Below are positions 24,796 to 32,932 of a stretch of 64,000 bases of DNA, piece after piece. Both the position numbers and the translations under genes were made by a program. The DNA is from an uncultured Collinsella sp. (lineage in GTDB: Bacteria > Actinomycetota > Coriobacteriia > Coriobacteriales > Coriobacteriaceae). The stretch's first letter is position 1. The number at the start of each line of letters is the position of its first letter. The notes beneath the pieces were generated by a model. It did not search any database. It was given only the letters and a program-made list of their open reading frames with translations, and was not told where the DNA came from. The stretch spans positions 1 to 64,000 of the forward strand of contig UQKQ01000003.1 of the NCBI GenBank assembly GCA_900541645.1, read 5' to 3'.

Positions 24796-26211
24796 TTAAT
24801 GCGACATGTGCGACTCGCGGCGAGCGTACACCAGCGACACCGCGAACCCGACAACGGCAATCACGGCCGCCACGCGCACGGCGGCTGCAAATCCTATCGC
24901 CTGGGCAACGTCCGACGCAACGCCTGCGGCGCCAGCAGCCACCGCAGAACTCGAAAGCAGGCCGATAAACAGCGACGGACCAAACGACGCGGCAATCATG
25001 TTCCACGTGTTAAGCAATGCCGTTCCGTGAGGATGCTCAGCGGCGGGAAGCGTCTCCAAACCGGCGGTCTGCGAGGGGCTCAGTACCAAACCGACGCCGG
25101 CATACACCACAACGGTCAGCAGCACGACAACGCCGATGTTCATGCTTGCCGCGGTCATCGAGATTGCCGTCTGCCCCACAGCGATCAGGGCAAAGCCGAC
25201 CGGCAGCAGCGGCCACGCACCACGGGCATCCATCACGCGTCCGCCCACAATCGAGGTCACGGCGTTGCAGGCGATCGCCGGCAAAATGAGCAAACCCGCG
25301 ACAAGTGCGGTCATGCCGTATGCGCCCTCAAAATAGAGCGGCAACAAAACGCTCATCGAGAACGTCGTCATCATCGACACCACCACAAGCAGGCATGCAG
25401 GCCAAAAACGAACGCTCGCCATGGGACGCACGTTAAGCACCGGATGCTTGAGCTTGAGCTGACGAACCGCAAACAGGCCGAGCACCACAACAGCGGCGAA
25501 AAGCGTCGCGATACCGGCCATCACATTGGTCGAGAACTCGCCTACGGAATACACGAACGCCGTAATGCCGGCAGTGAGCAAAACAACCGACAGAATATCA
25601 AGCGTGGTGTTCGAGCGCTCTCCGACATTCCGAACGAGCTTTGCTGCCGCCGCGGCGACCACGACACCGCCCACCAGCGGCACTACGAACACCGCCCTCC
25701 AGCCAAACAACGTGCACATAAGACCACTAATCACGGGCCCAAACGCCGGCCCTAGCGTAATGCAGGCACCGCCCAGGCTCAGATACAGACCGAGCTTCTC
25801 GCGCGGAGCACAAGATAGCACCACATTCATCATGAGCGGAAACAAGATGCCCGATCCCGCAACCTGCAAAATACGACTTGGCAGCAAAACGGTAAACGAC
25901 GGGGCGACCAGGCACAGGACTTCTCCGGCGACCATGCATCCGCATGCGAAAAACAGCAGCTTGCGCGTCGAGAAACGACCGGACAGAAAGGCCATGATAG
26001 CCGTAAAGATCGACGTCACGATCATGTATCCCGAAACGAGCCACTGCGCCGTGGTAGCGCTCACCGAAAAGACCGCCATGATGTCGTGCAACGCCACGTT
26101 AATAATGTTCTCGTTAAACGCGGCGACAAAGGCTGCAATATACATTACGACGAGAAACGCCGCAGTGGCCGATGGCGCTACTTGAACTTGTTGCTGAGAT
26201 TTGCTCCCCAT
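24796..26211 (-). CDS. DHA2-type MFS multidrug efflux transporter
   Basis: 471 residues from the ATG preceded by AGGAAGG (a longer frame begins at 26241 without such a site). About 14 hydrophobic segments. Diagnostic pieces are AQWLVSGYMIVTSIFTAIMA (helix 2), FLSGRFSTRKLLFFACG (loop 2-3 motif A variant), LLPSRILQVAGSGILFPLM and LGGACITLGPAFGPVISGL (motif C), typical of EmrB/QacA drug:proton antiporters. No regulator adjoins it directly; the divergent gene is a peptide deformylase. Confidence 0.88.
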   Translation of the reverse strand: MGSKSQQQVQVAPSATAAFLVVMYIAAFVAAFNENIINVALHDIMAVFSVSATTAQWLVSGYMIVTSIFTAIMAFLSGRFSTRKLLFFACGCMVAGEVLCLVAPSFTVLLPSRILQVAGSGILFPLMMNVVLSCAPREKLGLYLSLGGACITLGPAFGPVISGLMCTLFGWRAVFVVPLVGGVVVAAAAAKLVRNVGERSNTTLDILSVVLLTAGITAFVYSVGEFSTNVMAGIATLFAAVVVLGLFAVRQLKLKHPVLNVRPMASVRFWPACLLVVVSMMTTFSMSVLLPLYFEGAYGMTALVAGLLILPAIACNAVTSIVGGRVMDARGAWPLLPVGFALIAVGQTAISMTAASMNIGVVVLLTVVVYAGVGLVLSPSQTAGLETLPAAEHPHGTALLNTWNMIAASFGPSLFIGLLSSSAVAAGAAGVASDVAQAIGFAAAVRVAAVIAVVGFAVSLVYARRESHMSH

Positions 26212-26415
26212 GCATTTCCTTCCTCTTGGAACAACAGTCACATCGCCCCAGAGGAACAGTCCAGGGCGAGCATGAGCCCTAGACTTACGTCAGACGCCGC
26301 ACGCAACGGATCTGACAACATGGTCCAACGTCGAAAGATTGTAACGCTGACGCGCAGCTTTCCTTCCGCGCTATTATTAAAAGTCCACGAAAGCACGAGA
26401 CATGAGGAGCCCGCC

Positions 26416-26826
26416 ATGATCAAACCCATCATGAAATCCGAGTTCTTTTTACGCCTGCCTTCCGAAGACGCGGGGCCCGACGACGCCGCGACCGGGCAGG
26501 ATCTTCTGGACACGCTGCATGAACACGAGCACGAGTGCGTGGGGCTTGCCGCCAACATGATCGGCGTACGCAAGCGCATCATCTGCGTAAAGGACGGCAA
26601 CAGGGCGCTGCTTATGTACAACCCGCAGATTCTTGAGCAGGTCAACGCCTACCAGACGAGCGAAGGATGTCTTTCGCTCGTCGGCGAGCGTCCCTGTACC
26701 CGATATCGCCGCATTAAGGTTGAGTATTTGGACGAGAACTTTGCCCGCCGCATCAAAAACTTCTCGGGCTACACCGCCGAGATCATCCAGCACGAAATCG
26801 ACCACTGCCAAGGAATAGTTATATAG
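26416..26826 (+). CDS. def: short peptide deformylase
   Basis: Removes the formyl group from nascent N-terminal Met. 136 residues from the ATG after GAGGAG; in-frame upstream starts lack sites. The three family motifs are CVGLAANMIG (motif 1, usual Gln replaced by Met), SEGCLSL (motif 2, metal Cys) and QHEIDHCQG (motif 3, HExxH). Shorter than the 165-190 residues of E. coli and actinobacterial types. From memory, short clostridial-type deformylases also carry AANMIG, so activity is likely. A paralogue lies at 32320. Followed by a strong terminator; not near fmt. Confidence 0.85.
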   Translation: MIKPIMKSEFFLRLPSEDAGPDDAATGQDLLDTLHEHEHECVGLAANMIGVRKRIICVKDGNRALLMYNPQILEQVNAYQTSEGCLSLVGERPCTRYRRIKVEYLDENFARRIKNFSGYTAEIIQHEIDHCQGIVI

Positions 26827-26841
26827 TTCCGCCGATTCAAG

Positions 26842-26878
26842 AAAGCTCCCTGCAGCAAAACAACTGCAGGGAGCTTTT
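26842..26878. terminator. bidirectional Rho-independent terminator
   Basis: AAAGCTCCCTGCAG pairs with CTGCAGGGAGCTTT, flanked by A and T runs; separates the convergent deformylase and aminotransferase genes. Confidence 0.9.
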
Positions 26879-26901
26879 CATAGTGCGGAACTTCTATCCC
26901 A

Positions 26902-28422
26902 CTAGCTCTGGCGGTAATGATCGAAGAAGTCGGCGAGGTCTTCGAGGGACTCTTTGAGTACTTCCATGCGCGGCAGGTACACGATGCGGAAGTGATCGGG
27001 CTCGGCCCAGTTAAAGCCGCCGCCGCGCGTGATCAGGATCTTCTTCTCGTGCAGCAGGTCGAGGGCAAACTGCTCGTCATCGGTGATGTTGAACTTCTTC
27101 ACATCCATCTTGGGGAAGATGTAGAACGCCGCACGCGGCTTAACCACCGAGATGCCATCAATCTTGTTGAGCGCCTCATACACAAAGTTGCGCTGCTCGT
27201 AGACACGGCCGCCGGGACGGATGTAGTCGTTGACGGACTGATGGCCACCGAGTGCCGTCTGAACGATCGATTGAGCCGGCACGTTGGAGCACAGGCGCAT
27301 GTTCGAGAGCATGTTGATGCCCATAATAAAGTCACTCATGCAGCGCTGGTTACCCGAAAGCACCATCCAGCCGATACGATAGCCCGCGATCATGTGCGAC
27401 TTGGAAAGGCCGCTAAAGGTGACGCAGGGCAGGTCGGGAGCGAGCGAGGCAATCGAGACGTGCTCGTAGCCGTCCATGCACAGGCGGTCGTAAATCTCAT
27501 CGGCAAAAATCATGAGCTGGTGTCTGCGCGCGATCTCAACGATGCCCTCGAGCACCTCGCGCGGATAGACCGAGCCCGTGGGGTTGTTGGGGTTGATGAT
27601 GACGAGGGCCTTGGTCGCGCTCGTGATCTTGGACTCCATATCCTCCAAGTCGGGATACCAATCCGCTTGCTCATCACACAGATAGTGAACGGGATGACCG
27701 CCGGCGAGGGTTGCGCACGCCGTCCAGAGCGGATAGTCGGGGCTGGGGATCAAAATCTCGTCGCCATTGTCGAGCAGCGCGTTCATCGAAAGCTGAATGA
27801 GTTCGGACACGCCGTTGCCCGTGTAGATGTGCTCCATCTGAACATTGGGCAGGCCCTTGATCTGCGAGTACTGCATGATTGCCTTGCGCGCAGAGAACAG
27901 GCCGCGCGAGTTGGAATAGCCTTCGCAGTCGGGCAGCTGCTGGCGCATGTCCTTGATGACCTCATCGGGCGTGCGGAAACCAAAGGGTGCCGGATTACCG
28001 ATGTTGAGCTTGAGGATGCGCTCGCCTTCGTCCTCCATACGGGCAGCCTCGTCGACGACGGGGCCGCGCACGTCATACAGGACGTTCTCGAGTTTGGCGG
28101 ATTTAGAAAAAGTACGCATGGTGGTGCTCCTTGGAATTTGAGCTGAGGGATGGGGTTCGGGCTTGGAAACGTTGCGGGGCGATGATGTCTCGCCTTGGTC
28201 GGCGTCACCGGCGATCAGCCAGGTAACATCGACCTCCAAAATACGGGCGAGCAGTTCTGCCACATCGCGCCGCGGAATCGTCTTGCCGCTCACATATTGG
28301 CTCATCTGACTCTTGCCGAGTTTTTTGCCGAGCATCTCCGATGCACGGATTACGTCCGACTGGCGGACGTCGCGATCGGACATAGCCTGTCGCAGGCGAT
28401 CGCAAAACGCCTCTTGGGCCAC
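26902..28422 (-). CDS. HTH-aminotransferase fusion (XRE domain plus AlaA-like PLP enzyme)
   Basis: 506 residues from a GTG preceded by AAGGAGG at ideal distance. Residues 1-70 are an XRE-type helix-turn-helix (CDRLRQAMSDRDVRQSDVIR, GKSQMSQYVSGKTIPRR, LLARILEVDVTWLIAGD). A 30-residue Pro/Ser linker follows, then a complete class I aminotransferase of about 405 residues beginning MRTFSKSAKLENVLYDVRGP, with EGYSNSRGLFSARKA, INPNNPTGSVYPREVLE, FADEIYDRL, VTFSGLSKSHMIAGYRIGWM (PLP Lys in SKSH) and FRIVYLP. The enzyme part resembles alanine transaminase AlaA. Four AAAGTTCAATTT-type sites sit in front of the gene, suggesting autoregulation coupled to enzyme state. Confidence 0.85.
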   Translation of the reverse strand: MAQEAFCDRLRQAMSDRDVRQSDVIRASEMLGKKLGKSQMSQYVSGKTIPRRDVAELLARILEVDVTWLIAGDADQGETSSPRNVSKPEPHPSAQIPRSTTMRTFSKSAKLENVLYDVRGPVVDEAARMEDEGERILKLNIGNPAPFGFRTPDEVIKDMRQQLPDCEGYSNSRGLFSARKAIMQYSQIKGLPNVQMEHIYTGNGVSELIQLSMNALLDNGDEILIPSPDYPLWTACATLAGGHPVHYLCDEQADWYPDLEDMESKITSATKALVIINPNNPTGSVYPREVLEGIVEIARRHQLMIFADEIYDRLCMDGYEHVSIASLAPDLPCVTFSGLSKSHMIAGYRIGWMVLSGNQRCMSDFIMGINMLSNMRLCSNVPAQSIVQTALGGHQSVNDYIRPGGRVYEQRNFVYEALNKIDGISVVKPRAAFYIFPKMDVKKFNITDDEQFALDLLHEKKILITRGGGFNWAEPDHFRIVYLPRMEVLKESLEDLADFFDHYRQS

Positions 28423-28440
28423 AGGAACCTCCTTGCTGGC

Positions 28441-28525
28441 AAAGTTCAATTTATAGAACACGAATTGAACCAAAGTTCAATTTAGGCAGCAGTATAACGC
28501 GCCACCTCATTCGAAAGTTCAATTT
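28441..28525. promoter_or_regulatory. cluster of AAAGTTCAATTT operator sites
   Basis: AAAGTTCAATTTA occurs at 28441-28453 and 28472-28484, AAAGTTCAATTT at 28514-28525, and the inverted half GAATTGAAC at 28462-28470. The first sites start 19 bases upstream of the fusion gene GTG; a TATACT-like -10 (minus strand) lies near 28492. Repetition is direct reading; binding by the fused HTH is inference. Confidence 0.65.
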
Positions 28526-28584
28526 CATAAGAAAATGTACCGGACTCTGAGATTTGCCCAAAGCGGACAATGACGTGTACACGT

Positions 28585-29442
28585 TTAGAGGTATTCGAGG
28601 AAACGAGCCGCCGCAAGCGAAACGTCAGCGATGCGGCATATGGCGTTGATCTGCCGATGGGGATGCCCTTCGAGCGAACGCACGGCAACATCGAACTGGC
28701 AGCGGCGCAAGATGAGCGCGGGAAGAATGCTCACGCCCAGGCCGTCCTCGACCATAGCCATAATCGCATAATCATCCCAGGTCGACAGCTTAGAGCGCAC
28801 CGCCAGGCCCGCGCGGCGGAACAGCGGCGTGATCTCGTCGTCGCTACCGCGTTCCAGCAGAATAAACTGCTCGTTGGCCAAATCGGCAAGGGAAACGATC
28901 TCCGCGGTGGCAAGCGAGGAGTCCGCTGGCACCACGGCCATCAGCTCGTCTTGCACCAACGGCCGCGACGCCATGCCGGCGCCGCGTGGCTCACGCGGGA
29001 TAAAGCCCAGATCGCAGCGGCCCTCTGCCACCCATTGTTCAATCTCTGAGTAATCGCCCATCAGCAACTCATAATCGACGTCCGGGTGATCGGCGCGAAA
29101 ACGCGCAATCACCGGCGGCAACACGTGGGTCGCCACACTCGAAAACGTACCGATGCAGATTTTGCCGCGCATGAGCCCGCGCATCTCATCCACCCGTCGT
29201 TGCAGGCGGCCAAACTCTTCGCATAACGCCTCGACTGCCGGCATGACCTGCCGCCCATCGGCAGAAAGCACTACGCCCTCGCGGCTTCTATCGAGCACTT
29301 TAAAGCCCCAGTCGGCCTCGAGATCGGCCACCATACGGCTCACGCCCGACTGCGAATAGCTCAGCCGCTCGGCGGCGCGCGTAAAACTGCCGGCGCGCAC
29401 GGTCTCGAGCAGCACCTGCATCTTTTGAATATTCGTCTCCAC
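28585..29442 (-). CDS. LysR-family transcriptional regulator (divergent to EamA exporter)
   Basis: 285 residues from a GTG with GGAGGGG upstream. N-terminal winged helix: MQVLLETVRAGSFTRAAERL, SYSQSGVSRMVADLEADWGF, KVLDRSREGVVLSADG. The effector domain has GKICIGTFSSVATHVLPPVI, DYELLMGDYSEIEQWVAEGR, CDLGFIP and LGVSILPALIL, as in CysB/CbL-like LysR proteins. It is transcribed away from the DMT transporter at 29561, the usual arrangement of a regulator and its target; a GTTCAC-GTGAAC palindrome lies between them. Confidence 0.88.
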   Translation of the reverse strand: METNIQKMQVLLETVRAGSFTRAAERLSYSQSGVSRMVADLEADWGFKVLDRSREGVVLSADGRQVMPAVEALCEEFGRLQRRVDEMRGLMRGKICIGTFSSVATHVLPPVIARFRADHPDVDYELLMGDYSEIEQWVAEGRCDLGFIPREPRGAGMASRPLVQDELMAVVPADSSLATAEIVSLADLANEQFILLERGSDDEITPLFRRAGLAVRSKLSTWDDYAIMAMVEDGLGVSILPALILRRCQFDVAVRSLEGHPHRQINAICRIADVSLAAARFLEYL

Positions 29443-29514
29443 GGCACCCCTCCACCTTTGCATGAGTCTTTGTCATGTTATCCATGCATTATATTCGCTT
29501 TTCTTCTAAAGCCA

Positions 29515-29531
29515 GTTCACCCATAGTGAAC
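29515..29531. promoter_or_regulatory. palindromic site GTTCAC-N5-GTGAAC
   Basis: A perfect 6-base inverted repeat around CCATA, 30 bases before the exporter ATG. LysR sites are commonly T-N11-A palindromes; this one contains such a spacing. Confidence 0.45.
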
Positions 29532-29560
29532 ATGCTCGGATATAGAGGGGATGTCAGCAC

Positions 29561-30472
29561 ATGAACAACGGACTGTTTGCGTACTTAGCAGCATTGCTAT
29601 TGTTTGGCTCCAACGGCATCATCGCCGCCGTCATCGCACTGCCGAGCTCCGATATCGTGCTACTACGCACGTTTTTGGGCGCACTCTCGCTTGCCGCCAT
29701 CCTCGCCATCACCCAACGCCATAAGTTGCAGGCGCCATCTCGCCCCCGCGAAGCCGCAGCCCTCCTCCTCTCGGGAGCCGCGCTGGGCGCCAGCTGGATT
29801 TTTCTGTTCCGCGCGTATCAGACGATTGGCGTCGGCGTCTCCTCGCTGCTGTACTACTGCGGTCCCATCATCGTCATGGCCCTCTCACCGCTTATCTTTG
29901 GCGAAAAACTGACCGGCGGCAAAATCGCCGGGTTTATCGCCGTCGCCTGCGGCGCTTTTCTCATTGCGGCGCAAGGTCTCGGCGGCAATATGCCCATTGT
30001 GGGCATCGTCTGCGGCATCGCCTCGGCCTTCTGCTATGCATTGATGATCATTGCCAGCAAGAGAGCGCCGCACATCGAAGGCCTCGAGAACTCCGCGCTC
30101 CAGGTGAGCGCTGCCTTTGTGACCGCGCTTGTCCTCACACTCGCCACTCAGGAAGTCCCCTCGTTCTTATCCCCCGGCATCGCCGCAGGCATAGATTGGC
30201 GCGCCGTCGCTATGCTCGGCGTCGTCAACACCGGCATCGGTTGCCTGCTCTACTTTAGTGCCGTCGCCAAGCTGCCCGTGCAGACCGTCGCGGTCGTCGG
30301 CTACCTCGAGCCACTTTCGGCCGTCGTATTCTCCGCCGTCCTCTTGGGCGAAGCCATAACGCCGGTCCGCCTGATGGGCGCCGCGCTTATCATCTGCGGC
30401 GCGATCTTTTGCGAACTCGCCGGCAAACGCGCAAGCGCCAAGGCCGGTATCGCCCAGGCAGCACGCGCCTAA
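29561..30472 (+). CDS. EamA/DMT-superfamily transporter
   Basis: 303 residues with about ten hydrophobic segments in two EamA repeats: LFAYLAALLLFGSNGIIAAV, LRTFLGALSLAAILAI, GASWIFLFRAYQTIGVGVSS, LYYCGPIIVMALSPLIFGEK in the first half, and NTGIGCLLYFSAVAKLPVQT, VAVVGYLEPLSAVVFSAVLL, GEAITPVRLMGAALIICG in the second. Family members export amino acids, purines or other metabolites. Control by the divergent LysR protein is likely. Confidence 0.88.
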   Translation: MNNGLFAYLAALLLFGSNGIIAAVIALPSSDIVLLRTFLGALSLAAILAITQRHKLQAPSRPREAAALLLSGAALGASWIFLFRAYQTIGVGVSSLLYYCGPIIVMALSPLIFGEKLTGGKIAGFIAVACGAFLIAAQGLGGNMPIVGIVCGIASAFCYALMIIASKRAPHIEGLENSALQVSAAFVTALVLTLATQEVPSFLSPGIAAGIDWRAVAMLGVVNTGIGCLLYFSAVAKLPVQTVAVVGYLEPLSAVVFSAVLLGEAITPVRLMGAALIICGAIFCELAGKRASAKAGIAQAARA

Positions 30473-30576
30473 AAGCCCCTCTTCAGTTTCAAAGCAGGGT
30501 CTGTCCGCGGTTATCACATTGCAGCAGAACCATTCAGCGGATGCGCCCCTATTTTGAAATGCTACCTGCGTACGTG

Positions 30577-30600
30577 AATAATCCCCAGCTGGGGATTATT
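30577..30600. repeat. perfect 24-bp palindrome
   Basis: AATAATCCCCAG CTGGGGATTATT is a perfect palindrome in the gap between the exporter gene and the Kup remnant. It resembles the hairpin at 50070 (ATATCCCCAATT...) in having an AT flank and CCCC/GGGG arms. May terminate the exporter transcript; no U tract. Confidence 0.6.
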
Positions 30601-30654
30601 GTCTTAAATAATCCGATGAGCCACACTGCTCATATATGTATGAAGACGGCATAA

Positions 30655-31065
30655 AAGTACGCCTACGGCCTCGCCATCGAGCGCACGCAAACGATCCTGC
30701 TGCCCGTCTCCAAGTACATTGATCAGCTCGACCGTCTGCGCAACGACGAGACCTATCCCGTGCCCGCCGACAACCTCGTGTTTCTCACCAACAGCCCCGA
30801 CCCGCTCACGCTCGACCGCGACGTGCTCTACTCCATCCTGGACAAACACCCCAAGCGCGCCAAGGCATACTGGTTCATCAACGTGCATGTCACCGACGAG
30901 CCCTATACGCACGAGTATTCCGTCGAGACCTTTGGCACGGACTTTTTGTTCCGCGTGCGCTTGGACCTGGGCTTTAAGGTCAACCAGCGCGTCAACGCCT
31001 ACCTGCGCCAGATTGTTGGCGACCTGATGGCGTCGGGCGAGCTACCGCCGCAGCATCACACCTAA
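30655..31065 (+). pseudogene. remnant of a Kup-type potassium transporter (C-terminal domain only)
   Basis: From 30655 the frame, preceded by a TAA, reads AYGLAIERTQTILLPVSKYI, VPADNLVFLTNSPDPLTLD, VLYSILDKHPKRAKAYWFIN, VHVTDEPYTHEYSVETFGTD and FRVRLDLGFKVNQRVNAYLRQIV. These are the conserved cytoplasmic C-terminal segments of Kup potassium/proton symporters (usually above 600 residues). The twelve-helix membrane domain is absent and no initiation codon lies at the break; a GTG at 30760 is internal. Downstream of the stop a second frame reads EQQQLDGLESAQLNDVNF before a TAG at about 31138, which may be the displaced C-terminus. A decayed gene, with everything upstream deleted. Confidence 0.75.
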
Positions 31066-31161
31066 GCGTCGCCGATACGCCCGAACAGCAACAGCTCGAC
31101 GGCCTCGAGAGTGCCCAGCTCAACGACGTCAACTTCTAGCGACGTCACACATCGATGACAG

Positions 31162-31197
31162 TGGCCCTGCACCTCACGGGAGATGCAGGGCCATTTT
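31162..31197. terminator. Rho-independent terminator
   Basis: TGGCCCTGCA pairs with TGCAGGGCCA, followed by TTTT on the plus strand; separates the Kup remnant from the convergent bile salt hydrolase gene and probably serves both. Confidence 0.85.
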
Positions 31198-31218
31198 GCA
31201 TTGCAGTAAAGCTATGGG

Positions 31219-32184
31219 CTACGAACGACGCGGCTCGGGAACCACGAGCCCATCGGGGCTCGCGCCCTCGGCATCCATCAGGCTCACGTAGCGAATCGAT
31301 GGGTCATCGTAGGTCGCGTAGTAATAATTGCCCGTACGCGCGCTAAAGCATCCGGTGTAGATGGTCTTCTCGAACTTGCCATCGCCCATCTTGGACGCTC
31401 CCTCGATCATCGCCACGCCCTCGAGCGAACGGAACATGCGGACGACGTTTTCGGCCTCGCTGTCTTTTTGCGGGTAATTGGCATTGAGGTACGCTGCCTT
31501 TACAAAACGGCTCGGCGAATAGCAGTCGCCGGGAATGCCGCGCATGCCGGCACCGGCTCCATAGGACTTAAGCTCGGCGCCACGCCACGTCGCCGTCTGC
31601 GGAAAATCGCTTGTGGCGGTGATATAGGTGCGTAGATTTTCCATATGCCACGGGAAGGTCGGCTGGTTGGCAAGGGTGTCGACCGGATCGTCGTATACGT
31701 GCAGGCCGTCAGCCATCATCTCGACCACGATGCTACGCTGCCTGTCGCCGATAATCCAATGGAGCAGCGACACGCCCAGCCCCTCTCCTGCAGATTTGGC
31801 AACAATCACCGTATCGTGCAACGCAGCCTCGACCTCGTCGACCGTCGAGAACGTCGCTGCCACCCACAGGGGAAACTCATAGGCCGCGATATTGGTCTTG
31901 CCGTCGGCAGGATCCTCGGCATACTCGGCATAACCCGGGAAATTGAGACCCGCCACGGCGAGGCCCGCATCGTTGCCGCAGTCGAAGAACATGGGGTAGT
32001 TCTTGTAATCGATGCACATGCCGATCACCGCGTGTGCCGCTGTCGCGTCGTCGATAAACGAATACGGAATGTGAAACCCGCGCGGCATCACGCGAACCTG
32101 TTGGCCGTAGTCAAAGCTCCAGTCGAGGTTACGGCCCAGATACATGTGGCCAGAATTATCGGTAAATCGAATGCTCGTGCACAT
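31219..32184 (-). CDS. bsh: bile salt hydrolase / choloylglycine hydrolase (Ntn hydrolase)
   Basis: Cleaves the amide bond of glycine- or taurine-conjugated bile acids. The ATG at 32184, with AGGAGG upstream, gives 321 residues starting MCTSIRF, so Cys2 becomes the N-terminal nucleophile after Met removal. Active-site residues agree with characterised enzymes: R18 and D21 (GRNLDWSFDYG), Asn near 81 (VAGLNFPGYAEY), and the late Arg in GDCYSPSRFVKAAY. LHWIIGD and VVEMMADGLHVYDDPV are further family pieces. A cytoplasmic enzyme typical of gut bacteria and consistent with Collinsella. Penicillin V acylase activity is the main alternative. Confidence 0.9.
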   Translation of the reverse strand: MCTSIRFTDNSGHMYLGRNLDWSFDYGQQVRVMPRGFHIPYSFIDDATAAHAVIGMCIDYKNYPMFFDCGNDAGLAVAGLNFPGYAEYAEDPADGKTNIAAYEFPLWVAATFSTVDEVEAALHDTVIVAKSAGEGLGVSLLHWIIGDRQRSIVVEMMADGLHVYDDPVDTLANQPTFPWHMENLRTYITATSDFPQTATWRGAELKSYGAGAGMRGIPGDCYSPSRFVKAAYLNANYPQKDSEAENVVRMFRSLEGVAMIEGASKMGDGKFEKTIYTGCFSARTGNYYYATYDDPSIRYVSLMDAEGASPDGLVVPEPRRS

Positions 32185-32245
32185 AGCGCCTCCTAGCTTT
32201 TCGTTCTTGCTAAACTCATTGTCACCAAACAAAGAGGCGCTAAAC

Positions 32246-32284
32246 AAAAAAAGCCCGGACATGACAACAATGTCACGCCCGGGA
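32246..32284 (-). terminator. Rho-independent terminator of the deformylase-like gene
   Basis: On the minus strand CCCGGGCGTGACA / TGTCATGTCCGGG forms a stem followed by seven T. Lies between the deformylase-like stop and the bile salt hydrolase start, so the latter has its own promoter in about 60 bases. Confidence 0.8.
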
Positions 32285-32319
32285 CAAAGACCGCAAATTC
32301 GGTCCCCAATTGAACCACC

Positions 32320-32739
32320 CTAGACAAGTTTGCCTTGGCAGTGATCAATCATGTGCTGGATCATCTGAGCTTCGAAGCCTGCATAGTCGCGGCGGCACTC
32401 CTTCATCTTGCCGTCGACGATCTGGTCAAAGGCGACCTTGCACTTGATGTAGCGCGTGGACTTGGTGATCTCGTCGTGCGTCAGGCAGCTCTCCTCCATC
32501 TTGCTGGCGCCCAGGCCAAACACCAGACGAGGGTTGTAGAGCACGTGGGGCTCGCCGGCATCGTCCAAGTAGACGCAAACCTTCTTGGTAACGCCAATCT
32601 GGTTAGCGGCAAGGCAGCCGGCATCGTCGAGCGACTTGATGGTATCGATCAGGTCCTGAGCAACCGACTCGTCCTCGACGGTCGCAACCTCGCAACGCTG
32701 GGACAGGATAGCCTCGTCGTGGCAGAGCTCTTTAATCAT
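32320..32739 (-). CDS. peptide-deformylase-like protein lacking the catalytic Glu
   Basis: 139 residues from the second ATG at 32739; GGAGG lies just before it, overlapping the first possible ATG at 32751. Motif 1 is GCLAANQIG with the usual Gln; motif 2 is MEESCLTHD, keeping the metal Cys but with Ser for Gly; motif 3 is QHMIDHCQGKLV, keeping both His but with Met replacing the HExxH glutamate. The Glu is the general base of the family, so catalysis is doubtful; a metal site could persist. Its paralogue at 26416 has the Glu but lacks the Gln. Monocistronic with its own terminator. Confidence 0.8.
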   Translation of the reverse strand: MIKELCHDEAILSQRCEVATVEDESVAQDLIDTIKSLDDAGCLAANQIGVTKKVCVYLDDAGEPHVLYNPRLVFGLGASKMEESCLTHDEITKSTRYIKCKVAFDQIVDGKMKECRRDYAGFEAQMIQHMIDHCQGKLV

Positions 32740-32932
32740 ACGTTCCTCCATAGGGGTCGTTGTAACCGCTTAAGTATACGGTACCTACACATTTTCATGC
32801 GAATAATACCGTCCGTCTGCTACAAAGCGCCGAACTTCAACACGCGAGGAACATCAACCTTTCAAAGGCGATATAGTAGGTGAGTTCGTGTCAATCGGCC
32901 TAAACTCGGGGCCGAACAAGGAAAGGGTATGC

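Noticed and set aside
24655..25755. 366-residue plus-strand frame opposite the MFS transporter
   Set aside because: Cys/His/Arg-rich translation without family motifs; the transporter on the other strand is well supported.
26917..28146. 409-residue plus-strand frame opposite the aminotransferase fusion
   Set aside because: Shadow of a gene with clear PLP-enzyme motifs.
32740..32932. Purine riboswitch before the NCS2 permease
   Set aside because: None of the conserved junction or kissing-loop sequences are present.
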